Shown here piece by piece: positions 1 through 9,573 of a stretch of 64,000 nucleotides of DNA. Every line of letters begins with the position of its first letter. Position 1 is the first letter of the stretch. The translations under genes were made by a program, and so were the position numbers. The stretch comes from Methanomicrobiales archaeon HGW-Methanomicrobiales-1. GTDB lineage: Archaea; Halobacteriota; Methanomicrobia; Methanomicrobiales; Methanospirillaceae. The notes under the pieces were generated by a model. It had not been told where the DNA came from. It made no database searches and saw only the letters and a program-made list of their open reading frames with translations. The stretch spans positions 124,001-188,000 of the forward strand of contig PGYM01000003.1 of assembly GCA_002839675.1 (NCBI GenBank). Direction: 5' to 3'.

Positions 1-402
1 GATGGCTAGTTCGCCGATGTTTTGTCTTTTGACATAGGCTTGGGCAAGCCCGTGTTCCCCCACAATACCGACAAGCCGTCCCACTTCATCGGTGATCGGC
101 ACATTGCGGATATCATGCGCATCCATCAGCGCCGCTACGTCGACCGTCGGTACATCCTGTGTCACGCTGATCCGGTGGATGGCAAGATCGGAGACCCGGG
201 GCTCGATGCTATCGATAAGCACCGGGGCTTTCAGGCCGAATGTCTCAAGGGCAAAACACGTCTCCGCGTTCAGTTCCCCGCACCGGGCAGGAATGTATTT
301 CCCCGGTTCGGCAAGGTTTAAAAACGCTGCATACCCTGTCACGCTGGCAACAGAGTCCGTATCCGGCTGACGATGGCCGATGATCACCACTTTTTTCCCC
401 AT
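1..402 (-). CDS. Manganese-dependent inorganic pyrophosphatase with CBS domain, N-terminal part (cut by window edge)
   Basis: Reading leftwards from the ATG at 402, 134 codons are open to the window edge, so the C-terminal part is missing. The start has a strong purine-rich site (AGGGAGGGG) about 5 nt upstream. The N-terminus carries GHRQPDTDS (residues 9-17), the DHH-family (family II PPase) metal motif; His10, Asp14 and Asp16 should bind Mn2+. A CBS domain begins near residue 72 (pattern ALMDAHDIRNVPITDE, then GRLVGIV), as in regulated CBS-PPases controlled by adenine nucleotides. The expected role is cytosolic hydrolysis of PPi to phosphate. It is divergent from uvrA. The DHH motif is clear; the exact substrate is inferred from the CBS insertion. 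Confidence 0.85.
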   Translation of the reverse strand, partial: MGKKVVIIGHRQPDTDSVASVTGYAAFLNLAEPGKYIPARCGELNAETCFALETFGLKAPVLIDSIEPRVSDLAIHRISVTQDVPTVDVAALMDAHDIRNVPITDEVGRLVGIVGEHGLAQAYVKRQNIGELAI

Positions 403-638
403 GTATCGCCCCTCCCTTTCATTAGTATTGCGGGATGGTGAATAATTAATGTCGCTCACTACTTATGGGTCAAAAAATGCGGGCGGGGTATCCTGTGGAT
501 GTTGCATAACGGCGGATCCTGTTCCCCCGGACATGAGACGGGCGTCAGGAACCTTCAACCATTCTTTAGTGCCTGCTACACTTTCATGCCCCAACCCTTA
601 CCCTGATAAGCTCCTGAGCAGATTCGTACAGCATACCA

Positions 639-3446
639 ATGAAAAATATTATCATCAAAGGTGCCCGCCAGCACAATCTCAAAAATGTCAGTGTCGAGAT
701 CCCCCGCGACAAGCTCGTTGTCATAACCGGCGTATCCGGTTCCGGGAAATCCACGCTCGCATTCGATACTCTCTATGCTGAGGGACAGCGGCGCTATGTT
801 GAGTCACTCTCCACGTACGCCCGCCAGTTTCTCGGCATGATGCACAAGCCGGATGTTGACAGTATCGAAGGACTGTCACCCGCAATTTCGATCGAACAGA
901 AGACCACGAGCAAGAATCCCCGCAGCACGGTAGGAACGACCACCGAGATTTACGATTATCTCCGCCTGCTGTTCTCCCGTATCGGGACACCGTACTGTCC
1001 CGAGCATAATATCCCGATCGCTTCCCAGACCCCCGACCGGATCGCCGATCAGATCGCAGCAGAACACCCGGGCATGGTGACCATCCTGTCCCCGGTAGTC
1101 CGGCAGAAGAAGGGCACGTACCAGCAGCTCTTGAAAGACCTGAACAAGGAGGGGTATGCACGGGTCCGGGTGAACGGGAAGATTATCCGCACCGATGAGG
1201 AGATCAGCCTCGACCGGTACAAGAAGCAGGATATTGAGATCGTGATCGACCGGCTTGCCTCATCCGACCGATCGCGCCTTACCGAAGCGGTCGAGAACGC
1301 GCTCAAAAAATCCGAAGGACTGGTGCTGGTCACCGGCGAGGATGAAAAAGAGTCCACGTACTCCTCGCTTATGGCCTGCCCGGTCTGCGGGCTTGCCTTT
1401 GAGGAACTCCAGCCCCGCATGTTCTCGTTTAACAGCCCGTTCGGTGCCTGTGAGGACTGCCATGGTCTCGGCGTAAAGATGGAGTTCGACCCGGATCTTA
1501 TCATCCCGGATCGGACGCGCTGCATTGCTGACGGGGCCGTTGCCCCGTACCGGAACCCGATGGACGGGTTCCGGGGGCAGTATCTCGCTACTGTGGCAAA
1601 GCATTTCGGGTTCGACGTGATGACCCCAATCAAGGATCTTACCGAGAAGCAGTACAATGCCCTGATGTTCGGATCCTCAGAACGGATGCACTTCGCCATG
1701 AGCATGAAGAACGGGGATGCCCAGTGGTCCCATAACGGGGAATGGGAAGGGCTCCTTCCCCAGACCGCCCGGCTGTACTCCCAGACCCAGTCGGAGTGGC
1801 GGAAACGGGAACTGGAAAATTATATGCGGATCTTTGACTGCCCTGCCTGCAAAGGCCAGCGGCTCAAGGACAAAGTCCTCGCGGTCCGGATCAGCGGAAA
1901 ATCCATCATCGATGTCACGGATCTCTCCATCAGCACCAGCATCGCGTTCTTCAAAGACCTGAAACTTACGGAAAAACAGACAGAGATCGCCCACCAGATC
2001 ATCAAGGAGATCCGTTCCCGGATTGAATTCTTGGAAAAGGTCGGACTGGGATATCTTACGCTCTCCCGCAATGCCGGCACTCTCTCCGGTGGGGAAGCCC
2101 AGCGCATCCGGCTTGCCACCCAGATTGGCTCGAACCTGATGGGGGTGCTCTATGTACTTGATGAACCCTCTATCGGGCTGCACCAGCGGGATAACCGGAA
2201 ACTGATCGAGACGCTGCGGACGCTCCGCGATCTCGGCAATACCGTGATTGTTGTGGAGCATGACGAGGATATGATCCGCTCTGCGGATCACCTGATCGAT
2301 ATGGGTCCGGGGGCGGGTCTTCATGGTGGCGCAATTGTTGCCGAGGGAACGCCCCCGCAGATCCAGAAGAACAAGAAGTCCTTAACCGGCCAGTATCTTG
2401 CGGGTACCAAAAAGATCGATATACCGGCAAAACGCCGCACATCAAAGAAATATATCACGGTGAAAGGCTGCCGGGAAAATAATCTGAAAAAGATTGACGC
2501 GAAGTTCCCGATAGGTCTCCTCACGGTCATCACCGGGGTCTCGGGCAGCGGGAAATCCACGCTCGTGTACGAAACGCTCTACAAGGGCATGATGCAGATC
2601 CTCAACCAGTCCCGGGACCAGCCCGGTGCCCATGATCGGATCGTATTCGATGCGGAGATTGACAAGGTGATCGTGATCGACCAGTCACCCATCGGGAAAA
2701 CCCCCCGGTCCAACCCTGCCACTTACACCAAGGTATTTGATGAGATACGGACCGTTTTTGCCGAGACAAAAGAGGCAAAGATGCGGGGCTACAAACCCGG
2801 CCGTTTCTCGTTCAATATCAAAGGCGGGCGGTGCGAGGCCTGCGAGGGTGACGGGCTGATACGGATCGAGATGAACTTCCTGCCCGATGTCTATATCGAG
2901 TGCGAGGAGTGCAAGGGCAAGCGGTACAACCGCGAGACGCTCGAGGTGAAGTACAAGGGCAAATCAATCGCCGATGTGCTGGACATGAGCGTGGAAGAAG
3001 CCCTTGCCCTGTTTACCAATATCCCTTCGATCCGGACCAAGCTCGAGACGCTCTCCCGTGTCGGGCTCGATTACATCAAGCTCGGGCAGAGTTCCACAAC
3101 TTTGTCCGGGGGCGAGGCCCAGCGGATCAAGCTCACCCGCGAGCTGGCCAAGAGGGCGACCGGAAAGACGCTCTACCTGCTCGATGAACCCACCACCGGG
3201 CTCCATTTCGATGACACGAAGAAACTGATCAAGGTGCTTGACGACCTTGTGGAAAAAGGAAATACGGTCGTCGTGATTGAACACAACCTCGATGTGATCA
3301 AGTCCGCCGATCATATCATCGATATCGGACCCGAAGGCGGGGATGGTGGCGGGAAGATCGTGGCAACGGGAACTCCGGAGCAGGTTGCAAAAGTGAAAGG
3401 AAGTTATACAGGAGAGTTCCTAAAACCCATGCTACAGTCCGTATGA
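639..3446 (+). CDS. uvrA: UvrABC excinuclease subunit A
   Basis: 935 aa, normal UvrA length. UvrA is the damage-sensing ATPase of bacterial-type nucleotide excision repair and loads UvrB on lesions. Two ABC modules are visible: Walker [10 protein letters not shown] at about 31 and again near 633, signature LSGGEAQRI near 482 and 822, and Walker B with LDEPS and LDEPT near 505 and 845. Zinc-binding Cys pairs occur at about 247/250 with 270/273, and at about 732/735 with 757/760. It starts at ATG 639 and overlaps the next gene, uvrC, by 4 nt (ATGA), so the two should be cotranscribed and translationally coupled. UvrABC in methanogens is taken to be of bacterial origin. Confidence 0.98.
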   Translation: MKNIIIKGARQHNLKNVSVEIPRDKLVVITGVSGSGKSTLAFDTLYAEGQRRYVESLSTYARQFLGMMHKPDVDSIEGLSPAISIEQKTTSKNPRSTVGTTTEIYDYLRLLFSRIGTPYCPEHNIPIASQTPDRIADQIAAEHPGMVTILSPVVRQKKGTYQQLLKDLNKEGYARVRVNGKIIRTDEEISLDRYKKQDIEIVIDRLASSDRSRLTEAVENALKKSEGLVLVTGEDEKESTYSSLMACPVCGLAFEELQPRMFSFNSPFGACEDCHGLGVKMEFDPDLIIPDRTRCIADGAVAPYRNPMDGFRGQYLATVAKHFGFDVMTPIKDLTEKQYNALMFGSSERMHFAMSMKNGDAQWSHNGEWEGLLPQTARLYSQTQSEWRKRELENYMRIFDCPACKGQRLKDKVLAVRISGKSIIDVTDLSISTSIAFFKDLKLTEKQTEIAHQIIKEIRSRIEFLEKVGLGYLTLSRNAGTLSGGEAQRIRLATQIGSNLMGVLYVLDEPSIGLHQRDNRKLIETLRTLRDLGNTVIVVEHDEDMIRSADHLIDMGPGAGLHGGAIVAEGTPPQIQKNKKSLTGQYLAGTKKIDIPAKRRTSKKYITVKGCRENNLKKIDAKFPIGLLTVITGVSGSGKSTLVYETLYKGMMQILNQSRDQPGAHDRIVFDAEIDKVIVIDQSPIGKTPRSNPATYTKVFDEIRTVFAETKEAKMRGYKPGRFSFNIKGGRCEACEGDGLIRIEMNFLPDVYIECEECKGKRYNRETLEVKYKGKSIADVLDMSVEEALALFTNIPSIRTKLETLSRVGLDYIKLGQSSTTLSGGEAQRIKLTRELAKRATGKTLYLLDEPTTGLHFDDTKKLIKVLDDLVEKGNTVVVIEHNLDVIKSADHIIDIGPEGGDGGGKIVATGTPEQVAKVKGSYTGEFLKPMLQSV

Positions 3447-5008
3447 TCGATCTGGCAAATCTTCCCCACGCCCCCGGCTGCTACCTGTTTTCTGACGAAG
3501 CCGGCACCATCATCTACGTGGGCAAGGCAAAGGATCTTAAAAAAAGGGTCACGAGTTACTTCCAGAAGACCGATCACGATACCAAGACCGAAAAACTGGT
3601 GGAACGGATCACCGCGATCGATTTTGTGGTGACCAATACCGAAACCGAAGCTCTTCTCCTGGAAAATAATCTCATAAAAAAGCATCAGCCGAAATACAAT
3701 ATCGACTTAAAGGATGCCAAGCGGTTTGCCTACATCGAGATCAGCAATGACCCGTTCCCGCGAATCGGGATTGCCCGCAAGAGGACAAAAGGAGCCGCCT
3801 ATTACGGGCCGTTTGTTTCCGCTGCAGAGCGCGATGCGGTACTCCGGACCATTAAACGTACCTTTACCCTTCGTTCCTGTAAAAAACTCCCGAAACGTGC
3901 CTGCCTCCGGTATCACATGCAGTCATGCAGTGCCCCCTGCATCGGGATAATCAGCCCGGAAGAGTACCGCGTACAGGTGGACCGGGCAGTGACCCTGCTC
4001 AAAGGGAAAGGGGGCGAGGTTGTAAAACAACTTCGCGAAGAGATGGCTGCCTGCTCCACGGCGCAGGATTACGAGAAGGCGCTGTCCCTGCGCAACCAGA
4101 TTGCAGCCATTGAGCGTTTATCGGAACGGCAGTCGGTTGAGCGGCCAAAAGAGAGCGACCAGGATGTGATCGCGTACACGGTTGCAGACGGGATTGTGTC
4201 GCTGATGGTCTTTGCCGTCCGGAAAGGCTCGCTCACCCAGAAACAGGAATATTCCTTTGAAGCGGTTGAAGATTTTTTCGAGGAATTCCTTGTCCAGTAT
4301 TATGCTGATCATCCGCCTCCCACGGAACTGATCCTCCCCCATGATGTGGATGCTGCCCTCAGCGAATATCTCGCCGAACGCCGGGGCCGGAACGTGCAGG
4401 TCACCGTGCCAAAGATGGGTGAGAAGAAGAAGCTGCTCGATCTGGTGTACACCAATATCGAGCTCAGCTTCCGGCGGGGAGCCCTGAAGACCGGGGATCT
4501 CCAGGCTGCCCTTGAATTGCCCGATACCCCGCACGTGATCGAATGTTTCGATATCTCGCACCTGTCGGGCACATCAATGGTCGGGTCCATGGTGCAGTTC
4601 CGTGACGGGGCACCGGATAAGAAAAATTACCGCAGGTTCAAAATCAGGACCGTTGAAGGGATTGATGACTTTGCATCCATCGCAGAAGTGGTGAAGAGAC
4701 GTTACCTCAGGCTGTCCGGAGAAAGTGCAGATATGCCCGATCTCATCGTTATTGACGGGGGCAAGGGACAACTGTCAGCAGCTCTTGGGATTCTCAATGA
4801 ACTTGATGTGGAGATCCCGATCATTGCGCTTGCCAAGCGAGAAGAAGAGGTGTACGTGCCCGGCGAGACACTCCCGCGCCATCTCGACCCAAAAGGAATA
4901 GCATTACGGTACCTGCAGGAGATTCGTGATGAGGCACACCGGTTTGCCGTGGCATATCACCGGTTATTGCGCGGGAAAAACCAGAAAGGGGAAATGATCT
5001 CCCGGTAA
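3443..5008 (+). CDS. uvrC: UvrABC excinuclease subunit C, short form without C-terminal HhH
   Basis: 521 aa, against about 600 in typical bacteria. UvrC makes both incisions around a lesion held by UvrB. The N-terminal GIY-YIG nuclease (residues ~8-85: PGCYLF, then IIYVGKAKDL), a UVR UvrB-binding motif (~195-235) and the RNase H-like 3' domain (ECFDISHLSGTSMVGSMV, then VIDGGKGQL) are all present. The protein stops shortly after RDEAHRFA; the tandem helix-hairpin-helix that normally follows is absent. The reading frame ends at a clean TAA, and the following 130 nt hold the next promoter, so there is no sign of a frameshift. It shares ATGA with uvrA. Confidence 0.96.
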   Translation: MIDLANLPHAPGCYLFSDEAGTIIYVGKAKDLKKRVTSYFQKTDHDTKTEKLVERITAIDFVVTNTETEALLLENNLIKKHQPKYNIDLKDAKRFAYIEISNDPFPRIGIARKRTKGAAYYGPFVSAAERDAVLRTIKRTFTLRSCKKLPKRACLRYHMQSCSAPCIGIISPEEYRVQVDRAVTLLKGKGGEVVKQLREEMAACSTAQDYEKALSLRNQIAAIERLSERQSVERPKESDQDVIAYTVADGIVSLMVFAVRKGSLTQKQEYSFEAVEDFFEEFLVQYYADHPPPTELILPHDVDAALSEYLAERRGRNVQVTVPKMGEKKKLLDLVYTNIELSFRRGALKTGDLQAALELPDTPHVIECFDISHLSGTSMVGSMVQFRDGAPDKKNYRRFKIRTVEGIDDFASIAEVVKRRYLRLSGESADMPDLIVIDGGKGQLSAALGILNELDVEIPIIALAKREEEVYVPGETLPRHLDPKGIALRYLQEIRDEAHRFAVAYHRLLRGKNQKGEMISR

Positions 5009-5042
5009 ACGGTATCCGTGTACTTCCGGTGCAAAAAATTTT

Positions 5043-5092
5043 CTATAAATAGTAGGAAAGTAAACACCCTCAGTACTATAGTGAGTACAAAC
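5043..5092 (+). promoter_or_regulatory. TATA box and dyad upstream of corA
   Basis: CTATAAATA at 5043-5051 is a good archaeal TATA box. About 25 nt downstream, near the expected transcription start, lies the inverted repeat GTACT-6 nt-AGTAC (5073-5088). A GGAGG ribosome site follows at 5121-5125. The dyad may be an operator for the transporter gene; the binding protein is unknown. Confidence 0.5.
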
Positions 5093-5137
5093 TCTCGTGG
5101 GTTTTTCAGTCAATAATAGAGGAGGAAATCCAGTATC

Positions 5138-6085
5138 ATGATGCAGATTTTTAAGACCCGGAAGGAATCCGAACCCGCTGTTACCGACAAAATAGAGGTG
5201 ATTGAGCCGGGCTGCTGGATACAATTGTTCAACCCTACCGAAGAGGAACTCTTTGCTGTTACCCAGAAATGCACCATTCCTCCGGAATTTTTAAAGGCTG
5301 CCTTGGATGATGAGGAGCGTCCCCGCATTGACCACGAGGAAGGAGTAGCGCTCGTTGTCATGGATATTCCGGTCACCAATGTGAATGCCGAGATCAATAA
5401 CTTAACCACTCACCCGCTGGGCGTGATCATGACCGATGATCACATCATCACGGTGTGCAGCCGGCAAACCCAGCTCCTGGATGACTTTGTCGCCGGTAAA
5501 GTGCGCCACTTCAATACCATCAAAAAAACCCGGTTCCTGTTCCAGATCTTTTACCGGAACGCGTCCAATTATCTCCACCACCTCCGGCAGATTGAGAAAT
5601 CAATTTCCCGTATCGAAGTCGAACTCCACCGCTCCATGAAAAACGAGGAACTGTTCCAGATGATGGAACTTGAGAAGAGCCTTGTTTACTTCTCAACATC
5701 CCTGAAAAGCAATGAGGCGGTTCTTGAGCGGATTCTCCGGACAAAACCCCTGAAGATGTACGAAGAGGATGCCGAACTTCTCGAAGACGTCATCATTGAG
5801 AACAAGCAGGCAATGGAGATGTCCCAGATCTATTCCCACATCTTAAACAGCATGACGGAGACCTTTGCCACCATCATTTCAAACAACCTCAACATCGTGA
5901 TGAAATTCCTCGCATCGGTGACGATCATTCTTGCCGTCCCGACGATGATTGCCAGTTTTTACGGGATGAACGTGGTGGGAATCCCGCTGTCCCAGACGCC
6001 CTTTGCCTTTGAGACCATTTTCGGTATTTCCTTTATGATCTCCCTCTGTCTCGGTATATGGATGTGGAAAAAGAAGATGTTCTGA
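5138..6085 (+). CDS. corA: CorA-family divalent metal ion channel
   Basis: 315 aa. CorA proteins are homopentameric inner-membrane channels for Mg2+ (some carry Co2+, Ni2+ or Zn2+). A long acidic, alpha-helical cytoplasmic domain (1-255) is followed by two membrane helices at ~257-275 and ~290-310. The signature YGMN sits at 275-278 at the end of the first helix, and the C-terminus is positively charged (WKKKMF). ATG 5138 follows GGAGG by 12 nt; a second ATG directly after it (5141) is an alternative start. It is transcribed alone, with its own TATA box. The substrate cannot be settled from sequence; Mg2+ is the default. Confidence 0.93.
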   Translation: MMQIFKTRKESEPAVTDKIEVIEPGCWIQLFNPTEEELFAVTQKCTIPPEFLKAALDDEERPRIDHEEGVALVVMDIPVTNVNAEINNLTTHPLGVIMTDDHIITVCSRQTQLLDDFVAGKVRHFNTIKKTRFLFQIFYRNASNYLHHLRQIEKSISRIEVELHRSMKNEELFQMMELEKSLVYFSTSLKSNEAVLERILRTKPLKMYEEDAELLEDVIIENKQAMEMSQIYSHILNSMTETFATIISNNLNIVMKFLASVTIILAVPTMIASFYGMNVVGIPLSQTPFAFETIFGISFMISLCLGIWMWKKKMF

Positions 6086-6203
6086 TCTTTATCCATCACT
6101 CCTTTATTCCTGAAAAATAAGGAGAATTGTGCAGTTATTTTTCTGCAACAAAAATGGTTATCTCTTTTGTTAACAGTAATAATAGGCATCAAGGGAATCA
6201 CGT

Positions 6204-6767
6204 ATGGAAAAACCAGACACAACAGAACCTTCTGCACAGGGCGGAAAAGCTCTTGCCGATCAGGGTATTATTGAGAATATTTTTGAACGGGCGCTCTGGA
6301 GTGTGCGTTTCGTTGTAATTCTCGGGGTAATCTTTAGCGCATTCGCCGCAATTGTCCTGTTTCTTGCCGGCTCGATAGAGATCATCAATGTTCTTACCGA
6401 TTTTGTTCATAGCGGTGGTACGGTCGACAAAGTGGATATCCTGATTGGGATCATCGGTGCTGTGGACTATTACCTGATCGGTCTCGTTCTCCTGATCTTC
6501 AGTTTCGGTATCTACGAACTCTTCATCTCTGAAATTGATATTGCACGGGTTGAGAGCGGGTTCGGGAGCATACTTGATATCGACAACCTTGACGATCTCA
6601 AGAACAAGATCCTTAAAGTCATCATCATGGTTCTGATTGTGACATTCTTCCAGGTGATTCTTCTTAATTATCACGATATAAAAACACCTCTCGAAATACT
6701 GTATATGGCAGTCTCGATATGTCTGATCTGTGTCGGTGTGTACTTCCTCGGAAGGCATGGAAATTGA
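6204..6767 (+). CDS. YqhA/UPF0114 family membrane protein
   Basis: 187 aa with about four membrane segments (residues ~31-57, 84-110, 137-155 and 165-183). The stretch LIFSFGIYELFISEID after the second helix pair is the conserved centre of the UPF0114/YqhA family, whose function is unknown. The N-terminus (1-25) is hydrophilic and the C-terminus short. The gene sits alone between corA and a DUF169 gene and ends before a run of eight T. Family membership is from recognisable motif and topology; I assign no reaction. Confidence 0.8.
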   Translation: MEKPDTTEPSAQGGKALADQGIIENIFERALWSVRFVVILGVIFSAFAAIVLFLAGSIEIINVLTDFVHSGGTVDKVDILIGIIGAVDYYLIGLVLLIFSFGIYELFISEIDIARVESGFGSILDIDNLDDLKNKILKVIIMVLIVTFFQVILLNYHDIKTPLEILYMAVSICLICVGVYFLGRHGN

Positions 6768-6787
6768 TTTTTAAAAAAATCCTGATA

Positions 6788-6795
6788 TTTTTTTT
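6788..6795 (+). terminator. Oligo-T terminator after the YqhA-like gene
   Basis: Eight consecutive T 20 nt after the stop codon of the gene ending at 6767. Oligo-T tracts on the coding strand are the usual archaeal termination signal. The AT-rich stretch after it (TTATAATCTAAA near 6804) may be the promoter of the next gene. Confidence 0.5.
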
Positions 6796-6832
6796 AGATC
6801 CCCTTATAATCTAAAAAGAGATATTTCCCTGT

Positions 6833-7606
6833 ATGGATATCGAGCTGCGGGATCGTTTCATTTCCTTATGGCAGAACTATTTTCCCGGTACAGAACTTCC
6901 GATCACCTTTGAGTTCAGGAAAGAATCAGACCCTCAAAGGAAAGTCCCCCCACCGGATGGCTGGCGCTGCATCATCTGCCAGATTGGCCGGGCCAGGAAC
7001 GGGACTTCTCTTGCCCTGGATGAAAAGTCCGTTACCTGCAGGGGTGGACTCATGTATTCGGGCTATTCACACGAGCGGTCCCCGGATTTCCTGAATTTTC
7101 TCTCCAAGGGAACGCCGGGAGGCGTAGAAGGAGAACGATACAAACAGACGCCGGCTATTGTCGATGCCTGGCAGAAAATGATCACTGCTCTCCCTTCGCA
7201 GGGAAAGGATCTCCTCGTCACCCGCTGGGATCAGCTGACCGAAGCTGACAATCCCGAAGTGGTTATCTTCTTTGCCCGCCCCGAAGTGATGAGCGGGCTC
7301 TTTACCCTTGCAAATTACGACCAGTCCGATCCAAACGGCGTGATATGCCCGATGGGGGCCGGGTGCAGTTCCATCATCTATTACCCGTGGCTGGAACAGC
7401 AGAAAGATAATCCTAAAGCGGTGCTGGGTATGTTCGATCCTTCCGCCCGGCCCTGTGTTCCGCCGGATATGCTCACCATGGCCATTCCGATGAAGAAGTT
7501 TGTCAGGATAATTGGGTATATGGAGGAGAGCTTCCTGATCACCAAATCATGGGATACGGTAAAAAAGAAGATCGAACGGAGTGCCTCACTCCACCAGAAG
7601 ACCTGA
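6833..7606 (+). CDS. DUF169 family protein
   Basis: 257 aa, soluble, with no signal peptide. The layout fits DUF169: an N-terminal segment, a Cys-containing middle (WRCIICQIGRA; later PMGAGCSSIIYYP), and a C-terminal part (LTMAIPMKKFVRIIGYMEESFL). DUF169 proteins are common in methanogens and other anaerobes and have no established biochemical role; the conserved Cys hints at metal or redox chemistry, but that is a guess. It is monocistronic and convergent with msrA, with only 4 nt between the two stop codons. Confidence 0.8.
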   Translation: MDIELRDRFISLWQNYFPGTELPITFEFRKESDPQRKVPPPDGWRCIICQIGRARNGTSLALDEKSVTCRGGLMYSGYSHERSPDFLNFLSKGTPGGVEGERYKQTPAIVDAWQKMITALPSQGKDLLVTRWDQLTEADNPEVVIFFARPEVMSGLFTLANYDQSDPNGVICPMGAGCSSIIYYPWLEQQKDNPKAVLGMFDPSARPCVPPDMLTMAIPMKKFVRIIGYMEESFLITKSWDTVKKKIERSASLHQKT

Positions 7607-7610
7607 AAAA

Positions 7611-8117
7611 TTATTCCCAACATTTTTTGCTGGCACAATACCCGCGCCCGCTCTTTTCAAAATACTGCTGGTGATACTCCTCCGCTTTCCAGAACTGTGA
7701 TGCAGGAACAATTCCGGTTGCGATTGTTTTTCCCCGGTATTTTTCCAAAGCCGCGAGCCGGGCTTTCGATGCCTCTGCTCGTTTCTTCTGCTCGGGGGAA
7801 TGGTAAAAGATTGCAGACCGGTAACTGGTGCCGACATCCGGCCCCTGCCGGTTTACCTGAGTGGGATCATGGATGTCCCAGAACGTGTCCAGCAGTTTTT
7901 CATAGCTGACAACCGCGGGATCGAAGAGGATGGCCACGGCTTCAGCATGGCCGGTGCGGCCTGAGCAGACTTTCTGGTAGTCAGGTTCGGGAATGGTTCC
8001 GCCCGTATATCCTACGGCCGTTTCAACGACTCCCTTAATCTGCCGGAAGGCTGCTTCGACTCCCCAGAAACAGCCGGCGGCAAAGGTTGCCTGCTCCAGT
8101 TCTTTTCCTTCATCCAT
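7611..8117 (-). CDS. msrA: Peptide-methionine (S)-S-oxide reductase
   Basis: 168 aa from the ATG at 8117. MsrA reduces S-sulfoxides of methionine in proteins. The catalytic motif GCFWG is at residues 15-19 (Cys16 attacks the sulfoxide), followed by EAAFR and VGYTGG, all typical. Extra Cys residues near the C-terminus ([10 protein letters not shown]) can resolve the disulfide. A longer reading frame runs up to 8246 but would overlap the upstream rhodanese gene and adds non-family sequence, so I prefer 8117; ATG 8150 is possible. No clear ribosome site supports either start. It lies downstream of a rhodanese lipoprotein on the same strand, which fits an oxidative-stress or sulfur-redox role. 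Confidence 0.93.
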   Translation of the reverse strand: MDEGKELEQATFAAGCFWGVEAAFRQIKGVVETAVGYTGGTIPEPDYQKVCSGRTGHAEAVAILFDPAVVSYEKLLDTFWDIHDPTQVNRQGPDVGTSYRSAIFYHSPEQKKRAEASKARLAALEKYRGKTIATGIVPASQFWKAEEYHQQYFEKSGRGYCASKKCWE

Positions 8118-8215
8118 GCAATGGAATGACTCGCGAAAGATGATGGACATTGCGGTGCGGGCAATCAGCTTTACCGTATTCTGGAGACGTATTGTGACAA
8201 AACGGAATGCGGTAA

Positions 8216-8629
8216 TTACTCTGCCGGGAAACCGGCCGAGACCCATGACTGGTAATTATCCTTGAGCCGGTATACCGGCGAAAACCCGGCATTTGCCAGT
8301 TTTGTGGCTCCGGCAATGCTGGATTCATCGGAATGACAATAGACCAGGTATGGTCTTGACCTGTCGAGTGTTGGGATCTTTGCATCCAGAGCATCGAGCG
8401 GAATATTGACTGCCATAGGCAGGTGCCCGTCTGAGTACTCTGATGAGAGATCGATGATCACGAGTTTTCCCTCGCTGGCATGCTTGACTGAGCGTGCCTC
8501 CTGTGCCGTGACATCGTTGTATCCTGCTGCGGTCTTTGTGCCGGACTGTGCCGGCTGCATGCACCCGGCGCCAATTATCATAAGAACAACGAGGAGAATT
8601 AATCCTCCGTGCAGGGGCCGGAATACCAT
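8216..8629 (-). CDS. Rhodanese-like lipoprotein
   Basis: 137 aa. A short hydrophobic leader ends in a lipobox-like IGAGC with Cys23, suggesting lipid anchoring on the outer face of the membrane. Residues 38-135 form a single rhodanese domain: the [16 protein letters not shown] segment and the active loop YCHSDESS with catalytic Cys98. Rhodaneses carry persulfide sulfur or handle thiols. The partner and substrate are unknown; the neighbouring msrA on the same strand may be co-expressed, though a 98-nt gap separates them. Confidence 0.88.
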   Translation of the reverse strand: MVFRPLHGGLILLVVLMIIGAGCMQPAQSGTKTAAGYNDVTAQEARSVKHASEGKLVIIDLSSEYSDGHLPMAVNIPLDALDAKIPTLDRSRPYLVYCHSDESSIAGATKLANAGFSPVYRLKDNYQSWVSAGFPAE

Positions 8630-8760
8630 AGTTACCGGAGAAGTGATCTGTACCGGAGAATGATTAATATGCTGAAATGAGACGGGATTTTCATGAAAAA
8701 AAGATTGTGACCGGTGATGTCTTCGGTCGACAAAAGAGTTGTGATTTTCTGAAATACGGG

Positions 8761-9441
8761 TTATTCTTTCTTTTCTTTATCCGGGTTGTCGGTTGCTGCG
8801 CAGGCACGGGCGGTCCGGAAGATCCCGACAATGATCGAGGCAACCGCAAAGAGCGAGAGTGCGATGATTGCATAGATGATATAATTGAAGTTCTGCTGGA
8901 CAATGGGGATGCCACCAAAAAAATACCCTGCTAAGGTAAAGCCGAGTATCCAGAGAGCTGCGCCGATCACGTTATAGGTGAGGAACCAGCGGTAGCTCAT
9001 CTTTCCCACGCCGGCAAGGAACGGGGCGAATGTCCGTATGAAGGGAATGAACCGGGCGATCACGATGGTTACTCCGCCATAGCGGGTAAAATATTCCTGG
9101 GTTTTTTCCAGGTGCTCCCGGCGCACAAGGCTGTAGTTCTTCTCCAGCAGTTTCATACCGGTGGTGTTCCCGATCCAGTAATTGACGGTATCTCCTATCA
9201 CCGCAGCCGCAAAGAGTGACAGGAGCAGGATCTCGATATTGAGGTAACCGGCCCCGGCCATTGCCCCGGCAACAAAGAGAAGCGAGTCCCCGGGAAGGTA
9301 CGGCATTACTACGAGACCGGTCTCGCAGAAGATGATCGCAAAGAGGATCAGGTACGTCCAGATACCGTAGGCATCGATGATGCCCGGGAGGTACTTATCG
9401 AAATGAAGTACCAGGTCAATGATGGAGAAAACGGGATCCAT
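8761..9441 (-). CDS. DedA/SNARE-associated family membrane protein
   Basis: 226 aa integral membrane protein. The family core is visible: ETGLVVMPYLPGDSLLFVAG near residues 40-60, GDTVNYWIGN near 105, and the arginine-bearing FIPFIRTFAPFLAGVGKM near 150-170, followed by two further membrane helices. DedA proteins are thought to act as lipid (polyprenyl phosphate or phospholipid) flippases or transporters and affect membrane homeostasis. The gene stands alone on the minus strand between the rhodanese and Ca2+-ATPase genes. The specific substrate cannot be read from sequence. Confidence 0.92.
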   Translation of the reverse strand: MDPVFSIIDLVLHFDKYLPGIIDAYGIWTYLILFAIIFCETGLVVMPYLPGDSLLFVAGAMAGAGYLNIEILLLSLFAAAVIGDTVNYWIGNTTGMKLLEKNYSLVRREHLEKTQEYFTRYGGVTIVIARFIPFIRTFAPFLAGVGKMSYRWFLTYNVIGAALWILGFTLAGYFFGGIPIVQQNFNYIIYAIIALSLFAVASIIVGIFRTARACAATDNPDKEKKE

Positions 9442-9573
9442 TTCCCGTTATATTGGCGGTAAGGTATCATAAACACAATGGCGTGATCCGGATATCCTTC
9501 ATGGGGGTGATGTAAGCAATGGAGAGATTTGTATCCTGGTAAACTCATGGGTTCCGGTTGAAAAATAGTGAGA

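Noticed and set aside
22-370. Plus-strand frames at the left edge
   Set aside because: They are antisense to the pyrophosphatase, whose DHH and CBS motifs read clearly on the minus strand.
6198-6758. 186-codon minus-strand frame opposite the YqhA-like gene
   Set aside because: It mirrors the codons of the membrane protein; its His/Asp/Asn-rich composition is typical of an antisense shadow.
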